The notes below the pieces were generated by a model. The model was not told the origin of the DNA. It was given only the letters and a program-made list of their open reading frames with translations, and did not search any database. DNA of 5,286 bases from Clostridiales bacterium. Lineage in GTDB: Bacteria > Bacillota > Clostridia > Oscillospirales > Oscillospiraceae. The stretch is from positions 1 to 5,286 of the forward strand of contig JAHAEW010000131.1 of NCBI GenBank assembly GCA_018374635.1, read 5' to 3'. The position numbers and the translations under genes are program-made. Shown piece after piece: positions 1 through 4,938 of this stretch. The number at the start of each line of letters is the position of its first letter. The stretch's first letter is position 1.

Positions 1-94
1 CGCGCTTGGCCTTTGCGCTCTTTTTTGCTGGTTGCTCTGCAATCTGCTCCTGTTTACCCTCTCCACTTTTTCCTTTAGGCCATGTTTTGCTCAT
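1..94 (-). CDS. Hypothetical lysine-rich protein, N-terminal fragment
   Basis: An ATG at 94-92 on the minus strand opens a frame that stays open for 31 codons to the window edge. It begins MSKTWPKGKSGEG and continues rich in Lys, Gln and Ala with no hydrophobic stretch, so the visible part looks like a charged, probably disordered cytoplasmic N-terminus. I do not recognise the family. The ribosome binding site is weak: only GAG lies directly before the ATG, so the true start is uncertain. The gene lies on the same strand as the recombinase at 250-858 and downstream of it, separated by an AT-rich block with inverted repeats and a promoter. That layout makes it the likely gene under control of that block. 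It may be cargo of the same mobile element. A chance open frame cannot be excluded from 31 codons. Confidence 0.45.
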   Translation of the reverse strand, partial: MSKTWPKGKSGEGKQEQIAEQPAKKSAKAKR

Positions 95-98
95 CTCT

Positions 99-125
99 AT
101 TTGGATAATTGTACTTTTCCAAACG
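99..125. repeat. Left 27-bp recombinase-type site (contains left inverted-repeat arm)
   Basis: This 27-bp site runs from ATTTGGATAATTG to TTCCAAACG and matches the site at 213-239 at 21 of 27 positions in direct alignment. It also contains the arm TGTACTTTTCCAAA (110-123), whose exact reverse complement lies at 214-227. The site is itself weakly dyad-symmetric. Overlapping its right end is a short perfect dyad, CCAAAC-GGTT-GTTTGG (119-134). Small serine recombinases bind sites of roughly this length with imperfect dyad symmetry, so a recombination or operator site is the inference. No central dinucleotide can be assigned with confidence. Confidence 0.6.
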
Positions 126-227
126 GTTGTTTGGAGGTGTAAATTTGTGTAGAATCCATTGAAAAAATAGGGAATATAGAGTATAATAGCCATAGGTGCT
201 TACTGCTTAAAGATTTGGAAAAGTACA
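110..227. other. Candidate invertible promoter segment (inverton-like)
   Basis: Perfect 14-bp inverted repeats at 110-123 and 214-227 enclose 90 bp of AT-rich DNA that carries a near-consensus promoter (159-187). A small serine recombinase gene lies beside it at 250-858. In the present orientation the promoter points right, antisense into the recombinase 3' end, and away from the minus-strand gene starting at 94. Inversion about the centre (about 168.5) would put the -10 box at 150-155 facing left, with a transcript start about 50 nt before that gene's ATG. The layout resembles known phase-variable promoters switched by Hin/Mpi-type serine invertases. Inversion itself is inferred; the repeats, promoter and recombinase are seen. 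Alternatives are a pair of res subsites or an operator pair. Confidence 0.45.
159..187 (+). promoter_or_regulatory. Sigma-70 type promoter between inverted repeats
   Basis: The sequence shows TTGAAA (159-164), a 17-bp spacer and TATAAT (182-187), which is 5/6 and 6/6 of the sigma-A consensus at ideal spacing. Transcription would start near 194 and run rightwards. No good + strand gene with a ribosome binding site follows, and the transcript would be antisense to the recombinase. The lack of a target in this orientation is what suggests an OFF state of an invertible promoter. A real antisense RNA against the recombinase is the alternative. Confidence 0.65.
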
Positions 228-239
228 CATTTTCAAACG
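213..239. repeat. Right 27-bp recombinase-type site (contains right inverted-repeat arm)
   Basis: This site runs from ATTTGGAAAAGTAC to TTTTCAAACG. It contains the arm TTTGGAAAAGTACA (214-227), the exact reverse complement of 110-123. It is also an imperfect palindrome, with seven symmetric positions paired around its centre, including the run GAAAA/TTTTC. It lies just past the stop codon of the recombinase gene. The centre-to-centre distance to the left site is 114 bp, which is longer than the spacing between subsites of a typical compact res site and fits better with two separate crossover sites. Confidence 0.6.
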
Positions 240-249
240 TTCAGCCGCT

Positions 250-858
250 CTATTCACCCCCCCCTTTTTCAAACTTCACAGCCTTATAATAGAAAGTCCC
301 TTCCGGCATGCCGCAGGCTTTTGCCGCCAGCCGGAGGGGAATTTTCTTGGCGCGCCACGCCTGATGCATCTCGTAGAAGTTGTCGGGCAGGGGCAGGGCC
401 GGCCTGCCAAACTTTACCCCGTGCGTTTTGGCGGCGGCGATGCCCTCAGCCTGCCGCTGCCGGATATTTTCGCACTCGTTTTCCGCCACAAAGGACAGCA
501 CTTGCAGGACAATATCGCTGAGGAATGTTCCCATCAGATCCTTTCCGCGCCGGGTGTCGAGCAGGGGCATGTCCATCACGACAATATCCACGCCCTTTTC
601 CTTGGTCAAGATGCGCCATTGCTCCAGAATTTCTTTATAATTCCTTCCCAGACGGTCGATGCTTTTGATGTAGAGCAGGTCGTCTTTTTTCATGCGCCGC
701 GCGAGCTTTTTATACTGCGGACGCTTGAAGTCTTTGCCGCTCTGCTTGTCTATGAAAATATTCCTGTCCGGGATGCAAAGGCCCTGCATGGCGATAAGCT
801 GCCGGTCCTCGTTCTGGTCGCGGCTGCTGACGCGGATATATGCGTATTGTTCTCCGAT
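250..858 (-). CDS. Small serine recombinase (resolvase/invertase family), noncanonical or lost start codon
   Basis: The product is a site-specific DNA recombinase of the resolvase/invertase family, about 202 residues if counted from codon 858-856. The N-terminal catalytic motif YIRVSSRDQ (residues 7-15) fits the family signature, with Ser11 as the predicted nucleophile. The second active-site block, IDRLGR (67-72), supplies Asp68, Arg69 and Arg72. The E-helix region lies around 117-145, followed by GVKFGRP (147-153) and a C-terminal helix-turn-helix (about 173-192, AAKACGMPEGTFY). The frame has no ATG, GTG or TTG before Met24 (789), which lies past the catalytic serine. An ATC at 858-856 sits exactly where a start is expected, 7 nt after GAGGAGGT. 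Cys129 (NECENI) replaces an Arg that I recall as usual in relatives. An 8-G run lies at the very 3' end. The function is clear; whether it is translated is doubtful. Confidence 0.85.
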   Translation of the reverse strand: MGEQYAYIRVSSRDQNEDRQLIAMQGLCIPDRNIFIDKQSGKDFKRPQYKKLARRMKKDDLLYIKSIDRLGRNYKEILEQWRILTKEKGVDIVVMDMPLLDTRRGKDLMGTFLSDIVLQVLSFVAENECENIRQRQAEGIAAAKTHGVKFGRPALPLPDNFYEMHQAWRAKKIPLRLAAKACGMPEGTFYYKAVKFEKGGGE

Positions 859-865
859 ACCGAAT

Positions 866-873
866 ACCTCCTC
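866..873 (-). promoter_or_regulatory. Ribosome binding site placed for an ATC start of the recombinase
   Basis: GAGGAGGT on the minus strand is followed after 7 nt (ATTCGGT) by ATC at 858-856, in frame with the catalytic motif of the recombinase. Spacing is ideal, which argues that the ancestral start codon was here and that ATG changed to ATC, or that ATC is used inefficiently. A second ribosome binding site, AGGAGG at 933-928, serves an ATG at 922-920. That ATG opens a frame that is +1 relative to the recombinase and runs 70 codons to 710. Confidence 0.6.
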
Positions 874-922
874 TATATTCTGAGTTCCATAGGCTATTAC
901 CTTGGCTGTTAGTGTATCGCAT

Positions 923-1168
923 ATTGGCCTCCTCTGCCTTGGTGGGATGTGATGAGTGCCAAGCTGGGACGGAGTTCTTCCAGCTTGCGCTTTGGGCGCA
1001 GGCTTGCCGGGGGAGGAATAGGCGCAGGGCGTCGAAGTTTTGAGTCTCCGGAACCTTTTGTCCGCCTTGGAAAGACGTGCGGACGGCCAAAAGACGTAAA
1101 AAGCACCCAGTCCGGCGATTTGACGGGGAAAAGCGTGGAAAAAGGAGAAAAAAACAGAGCCTTTTCGC
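923..1168. other. Stretch without a recognisable gene between recombinase and ribosomal operon
   Basis: I see no convincing gene here on either strand: open frames exist but have arginine-, serine- and proline-rich, low-complexity translations and no supporting ribosome binding sites. Two small dyads are visible: AAGCTGG/CCAGCTT (961-967 and 980-986) and GTCCGC/GCGGAC (1060-1065 and 1079-1084). Neither is followed by a T-tract, so they are not clear terminators. An A-rich tract at 1139-1157 sits just before the operon promoter and could act as an UP element. The 3' end of rpoC, expected upstream of ybxF by comparison with Bacillus, is not present. Confidence 0.6.
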
Positions 1169-1197
1169 TTGACGGATGGGGTTTCCTATGCTATAAT
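1169..1197 (+). promoter_or_regulatory. Strong promoter of the ybxF-rpsL-rpsG-fusA operon
   Basis: TTGACG (1169-1174), a 17-bp spacer and TATAAT (1192-1197) match the sigma-A consensus at 5/6 and 6/6. The A-rich stretch upstream (1139-1157) is UP-element-like. Transcription should begin near 1204, giving a leader of about 76 nt before the ATG at 1280. This independent promoter separates the ribosomal genes from the accessory DNA to the left. Confidence 0.85.
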
Positions 1198-1207
1198 TCA
1201 AAATCGC

Positions 1208-1266
1208 GCAGGTGTACCTGCCGCAGACAGGAAATGCCCCGTTGCGCGGTGTTTCCAAGTGCAACG
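1208..1266 (+). promoter_or_regulatory. Leader stem-loops before the L7Ae-like gene
   Basis: Two potential hairpins lie in the leader. GCAGG-TGTA-CCTGC (1208-1221) has a 5-bp stem. CGTTGC (1240-1245) pairs with GCAACG (1261-1266), and its 3' arm ends 2 nt before the AGGAGG at 1269-1274. The second could limit ribosome access. Since the product binds kink-turn RNA, autoregulation is conceivable, but I cannot identify a kink-turn consensus here. Confidence 0.3.
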
Positions 1267-1279
1267 ACAGGAGGCGTGC

Positions 1280-1531
1280 ATGGTGCTGACTGAACTGAAA
1301 ACAGGCCCCAAGGTCGTGGGTGTGAAGCAGACCAAGCGCGTGCTGGGCGACGGCAGAGCGGCCAGAGTCTTTCTGGCGGAGGACGCCGATCCCCGTGTCA
1401 TTGAACCGGTAGAGATCCTCTGCCGGGAGCGCGGCGTACCTGTGGAGCGCGTGCCCCATATGAAGGAACTGGGCACGGCCTGCGGCATTGCGGTGGGTTC
1501 CGCCGTGGCCGCACTATTGACTGGGTTTTAA
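1280..1531 (+). CDS. ybxF: L7Ae/YbxF-type K-turn RNA-binding ribosomal protein
   Basis: This is an 83-residue protein of the L7Ae/L30e/S12e/Gadd45 family. Bacterial YbxF and its paralogue YlxQ bind kink-turn RNA; YbxF is reported to associate with the ribosome, and its exact role is not settled. Visible hallmarks are VGVKQTKRVL near residues 13-22, the AARVFLAEDADP segment (about 27-38), LCRERGVPVERVP in the middle, and the C-terminal MKELGTACGIAVGSAVAAL block that shapes the RNA-binding groove. Length agrees with the roughly 82-residue Bacillus protein. The ATG at 1280 is chosen because AGGAGG (1269-1274) lies 5 nt before it; the same frame is open further upstream but without a ribosome binding site. 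The position directly before rpsL is the standard Firmicute arrangement. This is the first gene of the transcription unit here. Confidence 0.9.
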   Translation: MVLTELKTGPKVVGVKQTKRVLGDGRAARVFLAEDADPRVIEPVEILCRERGVPVERVPHMKELGTACGIAVGSAVAALLTGF

Positions 1532-1560
1532 CGGAATCATCTTCGGAGATTCGGTTAAAA
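1526..1560 (+). promoter_or_regulatory. UUCG-capped hairpin between ybxF and rpsL
   Basis: TTTTAACGGAATC (1526-1538) pairs with GATTCGGTTAAAA (1548-1560) at 12 of 13 positions. The inner part, TC-TTCG-GA, closes with a stable UUCG tetraloop and leaves one bulged A. The ybxF stop codon lies in the 5' arm. On the + strand the stem is followed by TAATACAATC rather than a U-run, so it is not a standard intrinsic terminator. RNA processing, mRNA stabilisation or partial attenuation are possible roles. Confidence 0.55.
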
Positions 1561-1597
1561 TAATACAATCAACCCATTAAGAAAGGAGGAACTACTC

Positions 1598-2032
1598 ATG
1601 CCTACTTTTAATCAGCTCGTGCGCAAGGGACGTCAGGCTGCGACCTACAAGTCCAACTCTCCCGCCATGCAGTACGGCCTGAACACCCTGAAGAATCGTG
1701 AGACCGATCTGCCCTCTCCCCAGAAGCGAGGTGTCTGCACCGCGGTCCGTACGGCGACTCCTAAGAAGCCGAACTCCGCTCTGCGTAAGATCGCCCGTGT
1801 GCGTCTCACCAACGGCTACGAGGTCACCGCCTACATTCCCGGTGTCGGCCACAACCTGCAGGAGCACTCCGTGGTCATGATCCGCGGCGGCCGTGTCAAG
1901 GACCTGCCCGGCGTTCGTTACCACATCATCCGCGGCACTCTGGACACCCAGGGCGTCAACGGCCGTATGCAGGCCCGTTCCAAGTACGGCGCCAAGCGTC
2001 CCAAGGCCGGCAAGGGCGGCGCGAAGAAGTAA
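1598..2032 (+). CDS. rpsL: 30S ribosomal protein S12
   Basis: This 144-residue S12 is part of the 30S decoding centre, where it monitors codon-anticodon pairing and contacts EF-Tu and EF-G. Near-universal blocks are PQKRGVC (41-47), TPKKPNSALRK (54-64), GVGHNLQEHS (82-91) and GGRVKDLPGVRYH (97-109). Lys56 and Lys101 correspond to E. coli Lys43 and Lys88 (numbered with Met), so the streptomycin-resistance positions are wild type. Asp102 is the usual methylthiolation site. Compared with E. coli there is a 13-residue insertion between KSN and PQKRG (within about 21-40), as is normal for Firmicutes. The basic C-terminal tail is typical. AAAGGAGGA (1582-1590) lies 7 nt before the ATG. It follows ybxF by 66 bp. 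Confidence 0.99.
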   Translation: MPTFNQLVRKGRQAATYKSNSPAMQYGLNTLKNRETDLPSPQKRGVCTAVRTATPKKPNSALRKIARVRLTNGYEVTAYIPGVGHNLQEHSVVMIRGGRVKDLPGVRYHIIRGTLDTQGVNGRMQARSKYGAKRPKAGKGGAKK

Positions 2033-2237
2033 TCTTCCGCAGGAATTGCACACCGGCGCGGAATGCGCGCATTTGAATTGCATTGTGCGCTTACGCGCAA
2101 GGCAAATCGCCTTGCCGAGCGTTTACCATATAGGGTAGGCCTCGGACAGGCACTGGACAAGCAGGCACTTGTCTTTACACGGGCCGCATGAGCGGTTCGA
2201 GTACCTATGAAATCATACTATGAAGGAGGGAAGCAAA
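2033..2237 (+). promoter_or_regulatory. Long rpsL-rpsG spacer with several stem-loops (candidate S7 control region)
   Basis: This 205-bp non-coding spacer contains GCGCG/CGCGC (2056-2060 and 2066-2070), TGCGC-TTAC-GCGCA (2086-2099) and CAAGGC-AAATC-GCCTTG (2098-2114), plus the rpsG ribosome binding site. The second and third hairpins share bases 2098-2099, so their full stems compete slightly. I find no clear promoter and no T-tract terminator. In E. coli the rpsL-rpsG intercistronic RNA binds S7 and mediates feedback repression; a similar role here is inferred only from position, length and hairpins. No small ORF with a good ribosome binding site is evident. Confidence 0.4.
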
Positions 2238-2708
2238 GTGCCCAGAAGAGGTAATGTACCCAAGCGGGAGGTTCTGCCCGATCCGCTTTATAACTCCGTC
2301 CTGGTGACCAAGCTCGTCAACAGCATCATGCTGGATGGCAAGAAGGGCGTGGCCCAGAAGGTGGTCTACAGCGCTTTCGATATCATCAAGGAGAAGACCG
2401 AGAAGGATCCCCTGGAGGTCTTCACTGCCGCTCTGGAGAACATCATGCCGTCCCTGGAGGTCAAGGCCCGCCGTGTCGGCGGCGCCACCTATCAGGTGCC
2501 CATCGAGGTTCGTCCTGAGCGCCGTCAGACCCTTGGTCTGCGCTGGCTGACCAATTACTCCCGCGCCCGCAGCGAGAAGACCATGAAGGAGCGTCTGGCC
2601 GGCGAGATCATGGACGCCGCCAACAACCTGGGTTCCGCTGTCAAGAAGCGCGAGGACACCCACAAGATGGCCGAGTCCAACAAGGCCTTCGCTCACTACC
2701 GCTGGTAA
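2238..2708 (+). CDS. rpsG: 30S ribosomal protein S7
   Basis: This 156-residue S7 is the primary assembly protein of the 30S head. It binds the 3' major domain of 16S rRNA near the E site. The N-terminal MPRRG, the DPLYNSVLVTKLVNSIMLDGKK signature region (about 15-36), the ARRVGGATYQVP block (about 78-89) and the AFAHYRW end are typical. The start is the GTG at 2238, 7 nt after AAGGAGGG (2223-2230). An in-frame ATG at 2220 lies upstream of that ribosome binding site and would add six residues not seen in the family, so it is rejected. The resulting length equals the usual 156 residues. The stop codon overlaps the fusA ribosome binding site, pointing to tight coupling. Confidence 0.98.
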   Translation: MPRRGNVPKREVLPDPLYNSVLVTKLVNSIMLDGKKGVAQKVVYSAFDIIKEKTEKDPLEVFTAALENIMPSLEVKARRVGGATYQVPIEVRPERRQTLGLRWLTNYSRARSEKTMKERLAGEIMDAANNLGSAVKKREDTHKMAESNKAFAHYRW

Positions 2709-2723
2709 GGAGGGTAACAGCAT

Positions 2724-4832
2724 ATGGCTAGAAAGGTTACCCTGGAAAATACCCGCAACATCGGCATCATGGCTCACATCGATGCCGGTAAGACCACTAC
2801 CACCGAGCGCATCCTGTTCTACACCGGCGTCAACTACAAGATCGGTGAGACCCATGATGGTACCGCCACCATGGACTGGATGGCTCAGGAGCAGGAGCGC
2901 GGCATCACCATCACTTCCGCCGCCACCACCTGCTACTGGAAGGGTTCCAAGGATCAGTTCCCCCAGACCCGTATCAACATCATCGATACCCCGGGTCACG
3001 TGGACTTCACCGTCGAGGTGGAGCGCTCCCTGCGCGTGCTGGACGGCTCTGTGACCGTCATGTGCGCCAAGGGCGGCGTTGAGCCCCAGTCTGAGACTGT
3101 GTGGCGTCAGGCCGACCACTACAAGGTCCCCCGCATGATCTACGTCAATAAGATGGACATCATGGGCGCTGACTTCTACAACGTGCTGAACATGATCCAC
3201 GACCGCCTCAAGTGTAACGCCGTGCCCATTCAGCTCCCCATTGGCTCCGAGGATACCTTCAAGGGAATCATCGACCTGGTGGAGATGAACGCCGACATCT
3301 ACTACGATGATCTGGGCAAGGATATGCGCGTGGAGGAGATTCCCGCGGACATGATGGAGCTGGTTCAGGAGTACCGCACCAAGCTCATCGACGCTGTCGC
3401 TGACATCGACGACGAGATCATGGAGCTGGCTCTGGAGGAGCAGCCCATCCCCGTGGAGAAGATCCGCGCCGCCCTGCGCCGCGGCACGATCGAGAACCTG
3501 CTGGTTCCCGTCACCTGCGGCACCTCCTACAAGAACAAGGGCGTGCAGAAGCTGCTCGACGCCATCGTCGACTTCATGCCCTCTCCTCTGGACATCCCCG
3601 CCATCAAGGGCGTGGATCCTGACACCGAGGAAGAGGACGAGCGTCCCGCCGACGACTCCGCCCCCTTCTCCGCGCTGGCCTTCAAGATCATGACTGACCC
3701 CTATGTGGGCCGTCTGTCCTTCTTCCGTGTGTACTCCGGTACTCTGAGCACCGGTTCTTCCGTGCTCAACTCCACCAAGAAGCAGAAGGAGCGCATCGGC
3801 CGCATCCTGCAGATGCACGCCAACCACCGGGAGGACATCGAGGTTGTGTACTCCGGCGACATTGCCGCCGCCGTGGGTCTGAAGAACACCACCACCGGTG
3901 ATACCCTCTGCGATGAGAAGGCTCCCATCATTCTGGAGTCCATGGAGTTCCCCGAGCCCGTTATCCGCGTCGCCATCGAACCCAAGACCAAGGCTGGTCA
4001 GGAGAAGATGGGCCTGGCGCTGGTGAAGCTGGCCGAAGAGGACCCCACCTTTAAGACCTACACCGATGAGGAGACCGGTCAGACCATCATCGCCGGCATG
4101 GGCGAGCTCCACCTGGAGATCATCGTCGACCGTCTGCTCCGCGAGTTCAAGGTCGAGGCCAACGTGGGCGCGCCCCAGGTTGCCTACAAGGAGACCATCA
4201 AGAAGTCTGTCGAGCAGGATACCAAGTATGCCCGTCAGTCCGGCGGTAAGGGCCAGTACGGTCACGTCCGCATCAAGATCGAGCCCAACGAGCCCGGCAA
4301 GGGTTACGAGTTCCTCAACGAGATCACCGGCGGCGTCATCCCCAAGGAGTATATCCCCGCGGTCGACGCCGGTATCCAGGGCGCCATGCAGGCGGGTATC
4401 CTGGCCGGTTACCCCGTCGTGGACGTGAAGGTCCACCTGACCTTCGGCTCCTACCACGAGGTCGACTCCTCTGAAATGGCGTTTAAGATCGCCGGTTCCA
4501 TGGCCTTCAAGGAGGCCTGCCGCAAGGCTGACGCCGTGCTGCTGGAGCCTGTGATGAAGGTTTCCGTCATCGTGCCCGACGAGTATCTGGGCAACGTGAT
4601 CGGCGACCTGACCAGCCGCCGCGGCATGATCCAGGGTCAGGAGAGCCGTCCCGGCGCCACCCAGGTGGACGCCCTGGTGCCTCTGGCCAGCATGTTTGGC
4701 TACGCTACGGACCTGCGTTCTTCCACACAGGGCCGCGGCCAGTACTCTATGGAGCCTCACAGCTATGTGGAGATTCCCAAGAGCATCGCTGAGAAGATCA
4801 TTGCCGAGCGCGGCCGCAAGGACGCGGAATAA
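2724..4832 (+). CDS. fusA: Elongation factor G (EF-G)
   Basis: This 702-residue translational GTPase drives tRNA-mRNA translocation and, with RRF, ribosome recycling. The G domain has the P-loop AHIDAGKTT (17-25), switch I RGITITSAA (59-67), DTPGH (88-92, with the catalytic His92), NKMD (142-145) and a G5-like TCGTS (264-268). Domain II begins near 315, domain III holds GMGELHLEI (458-466), domain IV carries SYHEVDSSE at its tip (577-584, entering the A-site), and domain V spans about 607-690 with GNVIGDLTSRRG. All five domains are present, with no frameshift. AAGGAGGG (2707-2714) lies 9 nt before the ATG, only 15 bp after rpsG. The place in the operon and the full motif set identify the canonical EF-G rather than a tetracycline-resistance or EF-G2 paralogue. 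Codon use is strongly biased, as expected for an abundant protein. Confidence 0.99.
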   Translation: MARKVTLENTRNIGIMAHIDAGKTTTTERILFYTGVNYKIGETHDGTATMDWMAQEQERGITITSAATTCYWKGSKDQFPQTRINIIDTPGHVDFTVEVERSLRVLDGSVTVMCAKGGVEPQSETVWRQADHYKVPRMIYVNKMDIMGADFYNVLNMIHDRLKCNAVPIQLPIGSEDTFKGIIDLVEMNADIYYDDLGKDMRVEEIPADMMELVQEYRTKLIDAVADIDDEIMELALEEQPIPVEKIRAALRRGTIENLLVPVTCGTSYKNKGVQKLLDAIVDFMPSPLDIPAIKGVDPDTEEEDERPADDSAPFSALAFKIMTDPYVGRLSFFRVYSGTLSTGSSVLNSTKKQKERIGRILQMHANHREDIEVVYSGDIAAAVGLKNTTTGDTLCDEKAPIILESMEFPEPVIRVAIEPKTKAGQEKMGLALVKLAEEDPTFKTYTDEETGQTIIAGMGELHLEIIVDRLLREFKVEANVGAPQVAYKETIKKSVEQDTKYARQSGGKGQYGHVRIKIEPNEPGKGYEFLNEITGGVIPKEYIPAVDAGIQGAMQAGILAGYPVVDVKVHLTFGSYHEVDSSEMAFKIAGSMAFKEACRKADAVLLEPVMKVSVIVPDEYLGNVIGDLTSRRGMIQGQESRPGATQVDALVPLASMFGYATDLRSSTQGRGQYSMEPHSYVEIPKSIAEKIIAERGRKDAE

Positions 4833-4841
4833 GCAGGTCTA

Positions 4842-4879
4842 AAAATGAGGTTGCATTTTATTCTTTCCTAGGATAAAAT
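4842..4879 (+). promoter_or_regulatory. Competing AT-rich hairpins between fusA and tuf
   Basis: CATTTT (4854-4859) can pair with AAAATG (4842-4847), or as part of ATTTTATTC (4855-4863) with GGATAAAAT (4871-4879), giving a 9-bp stem with one G-U pair. The two stems exclude each other. A short T-run (4897-4901) lies about 18 nt beyond, too far for a normal terminator. The second stem overlaps the tuf promoter. The stems are AT-rich and may not matter in RNA. Confidence 0.25.
4851..4879 (+). promoter_or_regulatory. Probable internal promoter for tuf
   Basis: TTGCAT (4851-4856), a 17-bp spacer and TAAAAT (4874-4879) form a plausible sigma-A promoter in the 106-bp fusA-tuf gap. The -10 box matches 5/6 and the -35 box 3/6 of consensus. 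Transcription would start near 4886, about 50 nt before tuf. A separate tuf promoter is reasonable since EF-Tu is made in excess over EF-G. Confidence 0.5.
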
Positions 4880-4938
4880 AGCATCATCATCCCATCTTTT
4901 TCAATGTATTTGATTTGAATTTAAGGAGGATATCAAAC

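Noticed and set aside
183..211. Minus-strand promoter TTTAAG-N17-TATTAT reading toward the gene at 94
   Set aside because: The -35 box matches only 3/6 and the -10 box is the reverse face of the much better + strand promoter; it may still give weak basal transcription but I would not annotate it.
257..264. Run of eight C (eight G in the recombinase) as a phase-variable slippage tract
   Set aside because: It lies in the last few codons, so slippage would alter only the C-terminal tail after the helix-turn-helix; a functional switch is unlikely.
961..1084. Dyads AAGCTGG/CCAGCTT and GTCCGC/GCGGAC as terminators
   Set aside because: Loops of 12-13 nt and no T-tract on either strand.
710..1459. 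249-codon minus-strand open frame spanning recombinase start, spacer and ybxF
   Set aside because: It crosses two unrelated genes in other frames and its translation is low-complexity. Only its late ATG at 922-920, with a ribosome binding site, is worth noting.
1517..1566. TTGACT near the end of ybxF as a promoter for rpsL
   Set aside because: No -10 box at 16-18 bp; the nearest AT-rich hexamers are more than 30 bp away.
1653..1904. Streptomycin-resistance changes in S12
   Set aside because: Lys56 and Lys101 (E. coli 43 and 88) are unchanged, as are their surrounding motifs.
2220..2237. ATG at 2220 as the rpsG start
   Set aside because: It lies upstream of the AAGGAGGG ribosome binding site; GTG at 2238 has correct spacing and gives the standard S7 N-terminus and length.
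2205..4760. 851-codon minus-strand open frame opposite rpsG and fusA
   Set aside because: It mirrors strongly biased GC-rich codons of real genes on the other strand; the translation is a Leu/Gly/Val/Asp/His-rich repeat-like sequence with no domain, and rpsG and fusA are certain.
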